Shown piece after piece: positions 7,728 to 15,844 of a stretch of 64,000 nt of DNA. The stretch is from BCD1 sp965230565 (lineage in GTDB: Bacteria > Bacteroidota > Bacteroidia > Chitinophagales > Saprospiraceae). The stretch spans positions 62,001 to 126,000 of the forward strand of contig CBDDLH010000003.1 of NCBI GenBank assembly GCA_965230565.1, written 5' to 3'. The position numbers and the translations under genes were made by a program. Under the pieces are notes generated by a model. It was given only the letters and a program-made list of their open reading frames with translations, was not told the DNA's origin and did no database searches. Numbering within the stretch: position 1 is the first letter of the stretch; the number at the start of each line of letters is the position of its first letter.

Positions 7728-8813
7728 TTACAACAACTCTTTGCAGGCATCATATAAATCCTTCCACTCACTTCTTTCCCGGACCACGGTTTCCAAATAT
7801 TCCTGCCACACGACCTTGTCCTGATTGGTATCCTTAACTACGGCTCCGGTAATTCCGGCGGCCACGTCCGAAGCTTCGAGTTGTCCGTTTCCAAAATGTA
7901 ATGCAAGCGCCTGACCATTGTGGATAACAGAAATGGCTTCCGCTGTGCTTAAAGTACTTGTAGGAGATTTTACTCGCATTCTTCCGTCGCTGGTCTTTCC
8001 TTCACGCAGTTCCCGGAAGATGAGCACCAGGCGGCGAATTTCTTCGATTGGAGCAGTTGATGGAGGAAGCTTAAGAGGTTCTCCCAATTTTTCGATGCGA
8101 TGTTTTACTATGGTTACTTCTTCTTCCAGAGTAGCAGGTAAAGGCATAACAATAGTATTAAACCTTCTTCTTAAGGCGCTTGAGAGTTCATTCACTCCTC
8201 TGTCCCGGTCATTGGCAGTGGCAATCACATTAAATCCTTCCCGGGCCAATACTTCTGAGTTCAATTCCGGAACAGGCAGGGATTTTTCGGATAAAATGGT
8301 AATCAAGGCATCTTGCACATCGGATGGAATACGGGTAAGCTCCTCGATACGGGCGATTTTACCTTCCTCCATCGCAGTCATTACCGGACTGGGAACCAAA
8401 GCTTTTTCAGATGGACCTTCAGCAAGTAACCTGGCGTAATTCCAACCATACCGCAAAGCTTCTTCATTCATACCTGCGGTTCCCTGAACCAATAATTTAG
8501 AATCGCCGGAAATGGCAGCTGCCAGATGCTCTGACACCCAGGTTTTTGCCGTCCCGGGAATTCCCGTCAACAAAAGAGCTCTGTCCGTAACCAGTGTCGC
8601 CACTGCCATTTCGATCAGCCTTCTTGGACCAAAATACTTGGGTTCGATTATCGTCCCATCTTTTAACTCACCTCCCATAATATAGGTAACCACCGCCTGA
8701 GGTGACAGCTTCCACTGCGCCGGGCGTTGACCTTTATCGGCCTTGACCAAAGCCTTTAGCTCCGTATCATAAGCCTTTTCGGCATGGGGGCGTAGAATGG
8801 ATAATTTTGACAT
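7728..8813 (-). CDS. MoxR-type AAA+ ATPase (YehL-like)
   Basis: A 361-aa AAA+ ATPase. Walker A is GIPGTAKT at 84-91; the downstream FNVIATANDRDRGVNELSSALRRRFN block carries sensor 1 and the arginine-finger region. MoxR-type ATPases act as chaperones that load cofactors or remodel partner complexes, usually with a VWA protein. The overall sequence reminds me of the YehL-type ATPases found in clusters with SWIM zinc-finger, DUF5682 and VWA proteins; none of those is next to it here. The start codon lies two bases after a seven-unit heptad repeat, so its leader is largely that repeat. Confidence 0.8.
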   Translation of the reverse strand: MSKLSILRPHAEKAYDTELKALVKADKGQRPAQWKLSPQAVVTYIMGGELKDGTIIEPKYFGPRRLIEMAVATLVTDRALLLTGIPGTAKTWVSEHLAAAISGDSKLLVQGTAGMNEEALRYGWNYARLLAEGPSEKALVPSPVMTAMEEGKIARIEELTRIPSDVQDALITILSEKSLPVPELNSEVLAREGFNVIATANDRDRGVNELSSALRRRFNTIVMPLPATLEEEVTIVKHRIEKLGEPLKLPPSTAPIEEIRRLVLIFRELREGKTSDGRMRVKSPTSTLSTAEAISVIHNGQALALHFGNGQLEASDVAAGITGAVVKDTNQDKVVWQEYLETVVRERSEWKDLYDACKELL

Positions 8814-8815
8814 AT

Positions 8816-8864
8816 GCTGGTTGCTGGTTACTGGTTGCTGGTTGCCGGTTGCCGGTTGCCGGTA
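8816..8864. repeat. Heptanucleotide minisatellite (GCTGGTT)7
   Basis: Seven units of 7 bp on the plus strand: GCTGGTT, GCTGGTT, ACTGGTT, GCTGGTT, GCCGGTT, GCCGGTT, GCCGGTA. The array sits between the DinB gene and the ATPase start codon (both on the minus strand). Related arrays occur at 15043-15084, 23318-23355 and 36075-36095. Confidence 0.85.
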
Positions 8865-8866
8865 AA

Positions 8867-9427
8867 TTAATCAATTCTTTTAATAATCAATCGAATTTGG
8901 CCCATGTGGTTAGCCTGGTGTTCCATAACATGATACCAGGCCCAATGGTTGTTCATACTACTGCCTTCCACTTTGGCCTTAAACCATTTATCGTCTTTCG
9001 TTTTCAAAAGGCGCAAGGTTTCCTTTCTTACTTCATCCCATTTATCAAGGTAATATTGTATTGGTTTACCTTTAAGCGATTCCCTGGCTTTATCTCCAAG
9101 ATTTAATGCCATTTCCCATTCCTGCTCATTTTTGTTAAAACCTCTGTTCTCAAAAGTATAGACCTGATAATACTTTTCTGTTGCCGCCAAATGCAGAATC
9201 AGCGCTCCAATTCTATTGGCTTCTTCATCCAACAGGAAATCTGTTTCCTCTTGTGATAAATTGGCTACACTATTGGTTACCCTTCTTTTCAAATCTTCCA
9301 TCATGGAAATGGTAACGCCAATGTGAGGCGAATAACCTTTTTTGGGTTTAATAACATTTTGTCCTGTCAATGAAAAATTACACAACAGGAGCAGCATAAT
9401 GGATGTCAATAGGTATTTCATGTTCAA
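8867..9427 (-). CDS. DinB-family protein, exported
   Basis: A 186-aa protein with a signal peptide (residues 1-22, ending NFSLTGQ) followed by a four-helix DinB-like domain. Seen: a His in LILHLAATEKYY and a pair in WAWYHVMEHQANHMGQIRLI, which fit the three-His metal site of the DinB/bacillithiol-S-transferase superfamily (hypothetical DfsB-like). Family members bind a divalent metal and some are thiol transferases; the substrate here is unknown. Export of a DinB protein is seen in Bacteroidota but is less common than the cytoplasmic form. It is upstream of the ATPase gene on the same strand, separated by the heptad array. Confidence 0.8.
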   Translation of the reverse strand: MNMKYLLTSIMLLLLCNFSLTGQNVIKPKKGYSPHIGVTISMMEDLKRRVTNSVANLSQEETDFLLDEEANRIGALILHLAATEKYYQVYTFENRGFNKNEQEWEMALNLGDKARESLKGKPIQYYLDKWDEVRKETLRLLKTKDDKWFKAKVEGSSMNNHWAWYHVMEHQANHMGQIRLIIKRID

Positions 9428-9509
9428 TTGTTTTATTGGGTATAACGCTTTCAGTCAACTTGTAGTCTACAGACCAAATGGTACTTGACATTTCAGATTA
9501 AATTCTGCT

Positions 9510-11429
9510 CTACTTTCTCAGAACCATTTCATCAACATCTTCAAGCGTATCGGGGTTCAATACTTTCATTTTCAAACTAGGACCGTGCACATTCATAATT
9601 ACCAGGGCATTTTGCGTCGTAAACCCACTGACTAAACCAGACCATGGGGTTTCTTCCTGGGCATAATATGGTGCCCCTGCCGCCCCGTTATTGATCTGCT
9701 GAATCGTCCTCGACAATTTGATCTTTTTCTCTTCGGGATAACCGTCAGGATAGATAGGTGTGTCGGGGCCAAGCTCCGTACGGCAGTAATTGTGCTCATC
9801 TCCTGTGAGGATAGCGACTACTTTACTACTTTGGTTGATCAGGATATCCAGGTATTCATCTCTTCTTTCAATGATTCCCTTTTCTACAGGTTGACCTGCC
9901 ACATAAGGTCTCTTTTTATTATTACCTCGGTACCACATATCATCTCCAACATGACCTCCATTAGGGAAGGCAGGTGTGTGTTGGGTTACAAAAACATGGT
10001 CAACGTCTTTATTTTTTTCCAGCATGGCAATGGTATTTTCCAGCCATTTGATTTGGTTGTCCATTAGATACCCGTGCATGTTTCCACTTGTTGCGGTAAA
10101 ACCGGAAACCGATGGTGCATAAAAGTAATCTGAATTCAATACTACCATAGCAACATTATCGTAAATGTAATAAAAGACCGTTTCGTCATAAGGTGGGAAA
10201 TCGACGGCACCTCTGTCAGGATCGTAAACTGAATTATCCTCACTAATGGGACCATTATGCGGATTGACAAAATTTTCAGCAAAAGCCACCTCTGCAGAAT
10301 GGGTTTCAAATGGAAACTGGTCTATACTCACTCTACTTCCTTTATATGGAAAAGCATAAATCAAGGCTTCATGATTACCCATTCCGGCTACTACCGGGAA
10401 ATAATGAGCAAATGGACCTACCGCCTGTTTCCAATTGGCATATTCCAACTCGATCTCTTCCTTGTGTTTGGAATAACCACTTACAAGATCACCTGTAAAT
10501 TGACAGAAGGAAACACCTTGCTGATTAGCTAAGGAAACAATCTTCTTGACTATATAATAATTTGCGCCAAGCATGGTACGTTCTCCTCCCCCGTTACCAG
10601 ATCTGGAATCACTGGCATAACCAAAAGAAAAGGCAGTCCGACTACCAGGTTTTGGTGCAGTGTGGAAGCTATATTGTTGTTTATTACTCCCATAATGGAT
10701 TTCATAGGCATAATCATGATTAGGCTTCAATCCCTTCACCTCGATCTCATGCTGGTAGCAAGGTTCGGCTTCCGTAAATGTTTTTCCCTCCACGGTAACC
10801 CTGGCTATGATCTTTTCATTGGTTTTAAAGGAGATGGTCGCTCCTTCCTGTGTCAAAATGTTGATAAAAGGTCCTTCCACAACGGTAGTATCAATTTTAA
10901 AAACATCTCCAGCGATGAAGGAAACTTTTCCGTCGTAAAAAATAAATCCATTTTCTCCTACCACTCGATATCCCAGTGTTCCCTTGCCACTATCTTCCCA
11001 ACCAATCATATCATAACGACCGCTAAGGGTTTCTTCTATATCTACAGCACACTTTCCATTTTTGATCTCTTCTGATCTTTTAAAAAATACCGGAAGCGGG
11101 TGTTTTGAATCTCCGTAGGGAATAAACCCGTAAATTAGTTTACCTGTAAATTTTGGGCGCTTAAAATCAAAAGCAATACCTCCTTCAACACCTCGGGGAT
11201 TACCCATCATTTGATCCAGGGAATACCAGGGCTCTGCATCGTCCTTGTAAATCTTTTGTCCTTCATATTTGATATACATTCGGCCATCATTATCCACATG
11301 TATATTGGAATAAACGGATGGAATTTTTGTCTGTGGCGTAGTTTTTGTTTCTACGGTTTCCTGACTTAAAACCGCACAGGAAGGAAGGCTGAGTAAGAGT
11401 ACAAAAATTGATAAAACGGCAGTTCTCAT
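9510..11429 (-). CDS. Purple-acid-phosphatase-like metallophosphoesterase, lipoprotein
   Basis: A secreted calcineurin-like phosphoesterase of about 639 aa. Metal-site motifs are in order: FGYASDSRSG (Asp), FTGDLVSG (GD), GMGNHE (GNH), TQHTPAF (His) and TGDEHNY (GDEH). An N-terminal fibronectin-like purple-acid-phosphatase domain precedes them. I chose the ATG at 11429 because it begins a lipoprotein signal peptide (MRTAVLSIF... LPSCAV, lipid Cys); the frame is open 13 codons further upstream. It likely releases phosphate from esters at the cell surface. The sulfatase gene upstream is on the same strand, 134 bp away. Confidence 0.85.
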   Translation of the reverse strand: MRTAVLSIFVLLLSLPSCAVLSQETVETKTTPQTKIPSVYSNIHVDNDGRMYIKYEGQKIYKDDAEPWYSLDQMMGNPRGVEGGIAFDFKRPKFTGKLIYGFIPYGDSKHPLPVFFKRSEEIKNGKCAVDIEETLSGRYDMIGWEDSGKGTLGYRVVGENGFIFYDGKVSFIAGDVFKIDTTVVEGPFINILTQEGATISFKTNEKIIARVTVEGKTFTEAEPCYQHEIEVKGLKPNHDYAYEIHYGSNKQQYSFHTAPKPGSRTAFSFGYASDSRSGNGGGERTMLGANYYIVKKIVSLANQQGVSFCQFTGDLVSGYSKHKEEIELEYANWKQAVGPFAHYFPVVAGMGNHEALIYAFPYKGSRVSIDQFPFETHSAEVAFAENFVNPHNGPISEDNSVYDPDRGAVDFPPYDETVFYYIYDNVAMVVLNSDYFYAPSVSGFTATSGNMHGYLMDNQIKWLENTIAMLEKNKDVDHVFVTQHTPAFPNGGHVGDDMWYRGNNKKRPYVAGQPVEKGIIERRDEYLDILINQSSKVVAILTGDEHNYCRTELGPDTPIYPDGYPEEKKIKLSRTIQQINNGAAGAPYYAQEETPWSGLVSGFTTQNALVIMNVHGPSLKMKVLNPDTLEDVDEMVLRK

Positions 11430-11563
11430 GGATAATTTTTTTCTAATTTCTGAAATTGCAATTTGCATAAACTGTAAAAATAGTAAAAGACGGTTTCATC
11501 CCGCGAGACACTATGTAAAATAATTGATAAGTTTTCAATGCTCAACCATATACCAATATTGGA

Positions 11564-13114
11564 TCAAATGAATTCATCCGGAAATGGAACGGTTTCACCG
11601 GTTGCCTTATCAACGGGCATTTGAGCATATACCTCTCTTAGATAATTGGACAACCACCGGGCAAGAGCTTTAACCACCTCCTGCTCCGCTTCAGCCAGAT
11701 TAGTCGTTTCACTGATATCATCATTGATATTGAACAATTCAATTCGCTGATCCAAATGATAATAAATGAGCTTCCAGTCTCCCTGCCGAATAGCGCTAAA
11801 AGCTCCGATTCCCGGACCGGATGGGCCCCATTCATTTGGATAATGCCAAAAAAGCGGGCGATTAATATCATAGCCTTTTTCTCCTTTTAACCTGGCAACA
11901 AAACTCACACCATCCACTTCCTGCCTGGTTTCATATTGTTCAACCCGGGCTAACTCCAGGATAGATGGAAAAAAATCTTCAATGATCAGATAATCATTAT
12001 TTATTGAACCAGCTTGTGTCACTCCGGGCCATTTCACGATCATCGGCTCCCGGATACCTCCCTCATATATGGAGCCTTTCCCACTGGACAAGGGCCTATT
12101 GTGGGTGTGCCTTTCCCCACCTCTCGCCACGGCACTCAGCCCTCCATTATCCGACATAAATAATATGACCGTATTGTCAACTATACCTTTTTCCTCAAGA
12201 TAATTCATAACATCTCCAAGACTTTTATCCATCCCTTCTACCATGGATGCATACCTGGCTTCGATGCTATCGAGGCCCGCATCATAATAATGCTGAACAA
12301 ACCTGTCATCTGCCATTATCGGAGTATGTACCGTATAATGCGCCAGATACAGGAAAAAAGGTTGTTTATGCCTAACAGGTCCTTCCAGTGCCTCCAGGGC
12401 TTCAAGGGTAAGCACCTCAGTAAGATTGATATCCTGCCCATGGTATTTTTCCAGTCCCGGAACAGGCCACGGTTGCCCTTTGAATTTTTCCAGGTTACCA
12501 AAGTTTTCTTTCCCAAAATAACTCTTTGGTGCTCCGGCTGCATGGCCGGCAATATTCATGTCAAATCCCAGATTGAGCGGTTCTGCACCAGGAGTACCAA
12601 TTGCCCCAAAATGAGCTTTTCCAACATGGATAGTCTTATACCCGGCTTCCTGCAAAAGGAAAGGCAATGGAGTGGCATGAACAGCAAGGTTGGTGGATGT
12701 ATCCATAGACATTCCGTTCACATTCCAACGGGGGAAGGACAGGTCCGGATGATGCTCTTCCATGGGCTGAATGGCATCTTTGTGGAGCGTCCAGTTGGTA
12801 ACACGATGCCTGGCAGCATTCATGCCCGTCATCAGGCTAATGCGGGTGGGCGAACAAACAGGGGTAGCATAGGCCTGTGTGAATTTCATTCCCTGCCGGG
12901 CAAGCAGTTCCATATTGGGCGTTTGGTAGCGCTCGTTAAGAGGTGTTTTCTCCTGCCAAAAAGGTTCTGATGTATCCTGCCAGCCGAGGTCATCTACCAG
13001 GAAAAGCACAATATTCGGAGGTGGGACAGTTGCTGTCTCCTTTTTACAACCTGATAAAATGGTAATAATGAGAAAGGTAAAAACTAAAAATCTTAGGTTA
13101 ATCATAGGTTTCAT
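11564..13114 (-). CDS. Sulfatase (arylsulfatase family), lipoprotein
   Basis: Hydrolyses sulfate esters, probably on marine polysaccharides or their oligomers, outside the cytoplasm. Seen: the CSPTR sulfatase signature (C-x-P-T-R), whose Cys (about residue 87) is converted to formylglycine; the metal-binding VDDLGWQD near the N-terminus; HYTVHTP and MSDNGG further on. The signal peptide ends in LSGCKK, a lipobox. I chose the ATG at 13114 for that reason; 13105 is an alternative and the frame is open to 13150. At 516 aa the length is typical. A second sulfatase begins at 63218. I do not see a formylglycine-generating enzyme in the window. Confidence 0.92.
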   Translation of the reverse strand: MKPMINLRFLVFTFLIITILSGCKKETATVPPPNIVLFLVDDLGWQDTSEPFWQEKTPLNERYQTPNMELLARQGMKFTQAYATPVCSPTRISLMTGMNAARHRVTNWTLHKDAIQPMEEHHPDLSFPRWNVNGMSMDTSTNLAVHATPLPFLLQEAGYKTIHVGKAHFGAIGTPGAEPLNLGFDMNIAGHAAGAPKSYFGKENFGNLEKFKGQPWPVPGLEKYHGQDINLTEVLTLEALEALEGPVRHKQPFFLYLAHYTVHTPIMADDRFVQHYYDAGLDSIEARYASMVEGMDKSLGDVMNYLEEKGIVDNTVILFMSDNGGLSAVARGGERHTHNRPLSSGKGSIYEGGIREPMIVKWPGVTQAGSINNDYLIIEDFFPSILELARVEQYETRQEVDGVSFVARLKGEKGYDINRPLFWHYPNEWGPSGPGIGAFSAIRQGDWKLIYYHLDQRIELFNINDDISETTNLAEAEQEVVKALARWLSNYLREVYAQMPVDKATGETVPFPDEFI

Positions 13115-13242
13115 ACATTCTTGGTAAGGCAATTTGCCCAAAACTACCAAAATGTCCGGTTTTCCAATCAGGAATTTTAGCTATTATTTTGAACCTTTCT
13201 CAAAAATTATCGAACTTCCCCTGCACAATAAAACCACAAAAA

Positions 13243-14868
13243 ATGGCCTCCATCAGAGCACAGATCGTCGATATTCACCAAAAACGGATTTACTCCGGGC
13301 AAGTTCATTACGAGAATGGCATAATTACCCGTATCGAAGCATCGGATCACGAGGAACAAACCTATATCCTCCCCGGTTTCGTGGATGCTCATGTCCATAT
13401 TGAAAGTTCCATGCTCATCCCTTCAGAATTTGCCAGGATGGCCGTACTGCACGGATCCGTTGCCACCGTTTCCGACCCGCACGAGATTGGGAATGTTTTG
13501 GGTATTGAAGGCGTAAAATATATGATCGATAATGGCAAAAAAGTGCCATTCAAATTTTTCTTTGGAGCACCCTCATGCGTCCCCGCCACTACCTTTGAAA
13601 CTGCCGGGGCTGTGATCGATTCGGATGGCATCAAAGAACTGCTGGCCATGGAAGAAATCCCTTACCTGGCAGAAATGATGAACTACCCCGGCGTCATCTT
13701 CCAGGATGCTGAAGTCATGCAAAAGATCGCCTATGCCCATGAAGCAGGCAAACCGGTGGACGGCCATGCACCCGGGGTACGCGGAGAAGATCTGAAAAAA
13801 TATGTAGCTGCAGGAATCAGTACAGACCATGAATGTTTTACCAGAGAAGAGGCACTTGAAAAACTCCAACTAGGCATGAAGGTCCTGATCCGGGAAGGCA
13901 GTGCTGCCCGAAATTTCGAAGCCCTGATCTCCCTCCTGCCCGAATATCCGGAAAAGATCATGTTCTGCTCTGACGACAAACACCCGGATGATCTGATGAT
14001 CGGCCACCTGAATGAACTTGCTGCCAGAGCCCTCGCCAAAGGTTGCGACCTTTTTGACATCCTCAGAGCGGCATCCAAAAATCCGGTTGAACACTACAAC
14101 CTGCCGGTTGGACTGTTAAGAGAAGGTGACCCTGCAGATTTCATTCTCACACGGGATCTGGTTAATTTCAATATTGATGCTACTTACATCGGGGGTGAGA
14201 AAGTCATGGAAAATGGCAAGAGCTTTATCAAACCGGTTGAGGCTGCGATTGTCAACAATTTCCACACCAGTGAAAAAACGCCGGAGGCTTTTGAGCTGGA
14301 AGCCAAATCTTCCAATATCCGGGTGATCCGGGCCATTGACGGAGAGCTGGTAACCGAAAGTTTTGTTACTTCCGCAAAGGTTGAAGAAGGTAAAGCCGTA
14401 GCCGATACGGAAGCAGATGTTTTAAAAATGGCCGTTGTCAACCGTTACTCCGATGTACCGCCTGCCATTTGTTTCATCAAGGGTTTCAACCTGAGAAAAG
14501 GAGCCATCGCTTCCTGCGTAGGTCACGACTCCCACAACATCATCGCTGTCGGTTGTGATGACGAATCACTGTGCAAAGCAGTCAACCTCATCGTTCAAAA
14601 CAAGGGAGGCGTTTCTGCAGTTTTTGACAACGAGTCCCATATTTTACCCTTACCCGTGGCCGGTATTATGACCAACGAAGACGGCGAAAAAACCGGAAAA
14701 CGCTATGGTGCCATTGATGCGGCCGTAAAATCAGCAATGGGCTGCACCTTACGCGCACCTTTTATGACGCTATCGTTTATGGCCCTACTGGTTATCCCCG
14801 AACTTAAACTCAGTGACCTGGGATTGTTTGACGGCAAGAAGTTTGAATTTGCAGAACTGTTTGTGTAA
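13243..14868 (+). CDS. ade: Adenine deaminase
   Basis: Converts adenine to hypoxanthine and ammonia for purine salvage; cytoplasmic metalloenzyme of the amidohydrolase superfamily. Seen: PGFVDAHVHIESSM (HxH metal ligands), HGSVATVSDPHEI, GHAPGVRG, TDHECFTREEA and a C-terminal adenine-deaminase domain with GHDSHNIIAVG. With the ATG at 13243 (MASIRAQIVD) it is 541 aa, normal for bacterial ade; the frame is open 18 codons further upstream but without family resemblance. No neighbouring purine genes are seen. Confidence 0.95.
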   Translation: MASIRAQIVDIHQKRIYSGQVHYENGIITRIEASDHEEQTYILPGFVDAHVHIESSMLIPSEFARMAVLHGSVATVSDPHEIGNVLGIEGVKYMIDNGKKVPFKFFFGAPSCVPATTFETAGAVIDSDGIKELLAMEEIPYLAEMMNYPGVIFQDAEVMQKIAYAHEAGKPVDGHAPGVRGEDLKKYVAAGISTDHECFTREEALEKLQLGMKVLIREGSAARNFEALISLLPEYPEKIMFCSDDKHPDDLMIGHLNELAARALAKGCDLFDILRAASKNPVEHYNLPVGLLREGDPADFILTRDLVNFNIDATYIGGEKVMENGKSFIKPVEAAIVNNFHTSEKTPEAFELEAKSSNIRVIRAIDGELVTESFVTSAKVEEGKAVADTEADVLKMAVVNRYSDVPPAICFIKGFNLRKGAIASCVGHDSHNIIAVGCDDESLCKAVNLIVQNKGGVSAVFDNESHILPLPVAGIMTNEDGEKTGKRYGAIDAAVKSAMGCTLRAPFMTLSFMALLVIPELKLSDLGLFDGKKFEFAELFV

Positions 14869-14950
14869 CAAGTAAAAAATGAAAAAGGACTAAAGAACTG
14901 AAGGACAAGGGGTAAAGGGAATAATGAAAAGGGCTGAAGGGCAAAAAGCA

Positions 14951-15084
14951 ATTCGGGAATACTCCAGTACCCGAATCCTTGCGAACCTTGCGAAACCTTT
15001 GCGCCCTTTGCGGTTAAACGATTCGCTTTCCAAACTTAAATAAACCAGGAACTTGTAACCAGAAACCAGTAACCAGCAACCACT
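14951..15084. repeat. CCTTTGCG tandem and heptad (AACCAGT) array
   Basis: Downstream of ade, four near copies of CCTTTGCGn/CCTTGCGAA (about 14979-15014) are followed by six 7-bp units at 15043-15084: AACCAGG, AACTTGT, AACCAGA, AACCAGT, AACCAGC, AACCACT. The latter are the reverse-strand form of the GCTGGTT family. No gene is visible in 14869-15117. Confidence 0.7.
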
Positions 15085-15091
15085 TTTTTCT

Positions 15092-15099
15092 TACTTTTG
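15092..15099 (+). promoter_or_regulatory. -7 element TACTTTTG
   Basis: TACTTTTG fits TAnnTTTG and lies 19 bp before the ATG at 15118, just after the heptad array. A clear -33 TTTG is not seen at the right distance; the array occupies that place. It supports the ATG at 15118 over a TTG at 15097. Confidence 0.5.
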
Positions 15100-15117
15100 C
15101 AGCCTAAACTGAATACA

Positions 15118-15783
15118 ATGCTGAGAATAGCTGCTCAATTCATATCCATCATTTTCCACCCATTAGCAGTACCGACTTATATGCTGGTATTGCTGATGAT
15201 CATCAACCCGTATTTGTTCGGCGTACGTGATTTTACGGAACAGAACAGCATGATATTGATCATCCATACCATGATGAATACGCTGATCATTCCTGCTTTT
15301 GCGATCATCATCATGAAATTCCTGGGCTTTATCAAGACCTTTGAAATGGAGGATAAGAGTGAGCGGACCGGGCCTTATATCATTGCCGGTATTTTTTACC
15401 TGTGGTTATTCCGTAATTTTCTTGATAATCCGCAGGTCCCCCTGGCTTTCACCTCATTTCTTTTAGGTGCCACCATTGCTCTTTTCCTGGCATTTTTGCT
15501 CAACATTTTTACCAAGATCAGTGCCCATGCCGTGGGGATGGGAGGCTTACTGGCCATGGTGATCATTACCATGTTTCAGTTCAGTTTTGATACTTTTCAT
15601 TTGAACATGTGGTTCGGCAGCATCCAGATGAATATGACTTCCTTGTTGATGATCGTCATCGTCATCACGGGTCTGGTCGGAACGGCTCGCCTGATCCTGA
15701 AGGCCCATGTACCTTCTGATCTCTGGGGCGGATATCTGATAGGTTTTGCCAGTCAGATCTTTGCTTTGCGGTTTATGTTTTAA
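15118..15783 (+). CDS. PAP2-like integral membrane protein
   Basis: A 221-aa protein with about six transmembrane helices. The C-terminal half holds a reduced PAP2 motif set: EDKSERT (residues about 81-87), ISAHAVGMGG (about 138-147, the SxxxH block) and RLILKAHVPSDLWGGY (about 194-209, the R-x5-H-x3-D block), so the His and Asp of the phosphatase site are kept. It belongs to the membrane phosphatidic-acid-phosphatase-like group, perhaps acting on lipid or isoprenoid phosphates. The start is set by the -7 element at 15092. A hairpin terminator follows. Confidence 0.75.
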   Translation: MLRIAAQFISIIFHPLAVPTYMLVLLMIINPYLFGVRDFTEQNSMILIIHTMMNTLIIPAFAIIIMKFLGFIKTFEMEDKSERTGPYIIAGIFYLWLFRNFLDNPQVPLAFTSFLLGATIALFLAFLLNIFTKISAHAVGMGGLLAMVIITMFQFSFDTFHLNMWFGSIQMNMTSLLMIVIVITGLVGTARLILKAHVPSDLWGGYLIGFASQIFALRFMF

Positions 15784-15809
15784 ATAGTATTAAATATTTT
15801 CTGGTACAG

Positions 15810-15837
15810 AAATACTATTTTTTGAAAAATAGTATTT
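15810..15837. terminator. Bidirectional terminator
   Basis: AAATACTATTTTT and AAAAATAGTATTT pair over 12-13 bp between two convergent genes, with A and T tracts on the proper sides for both directions. Confidence 0.75.
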
Positions 15838-15844
15838 CTAACCA

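Noticed and set aside
7918..8439. Open frame of 173 codons on the plus strand inside the MoxR ATPase gene
   Set aside because: Low-complexity Ser/Arg-rich product antisense to a clear AAA+ gene.
8807..9106. 99-aa plus-strand frame across the heptad array
   Set aside because: Product starts with translated GCTGGTT units and is antisense to the DinB gene.
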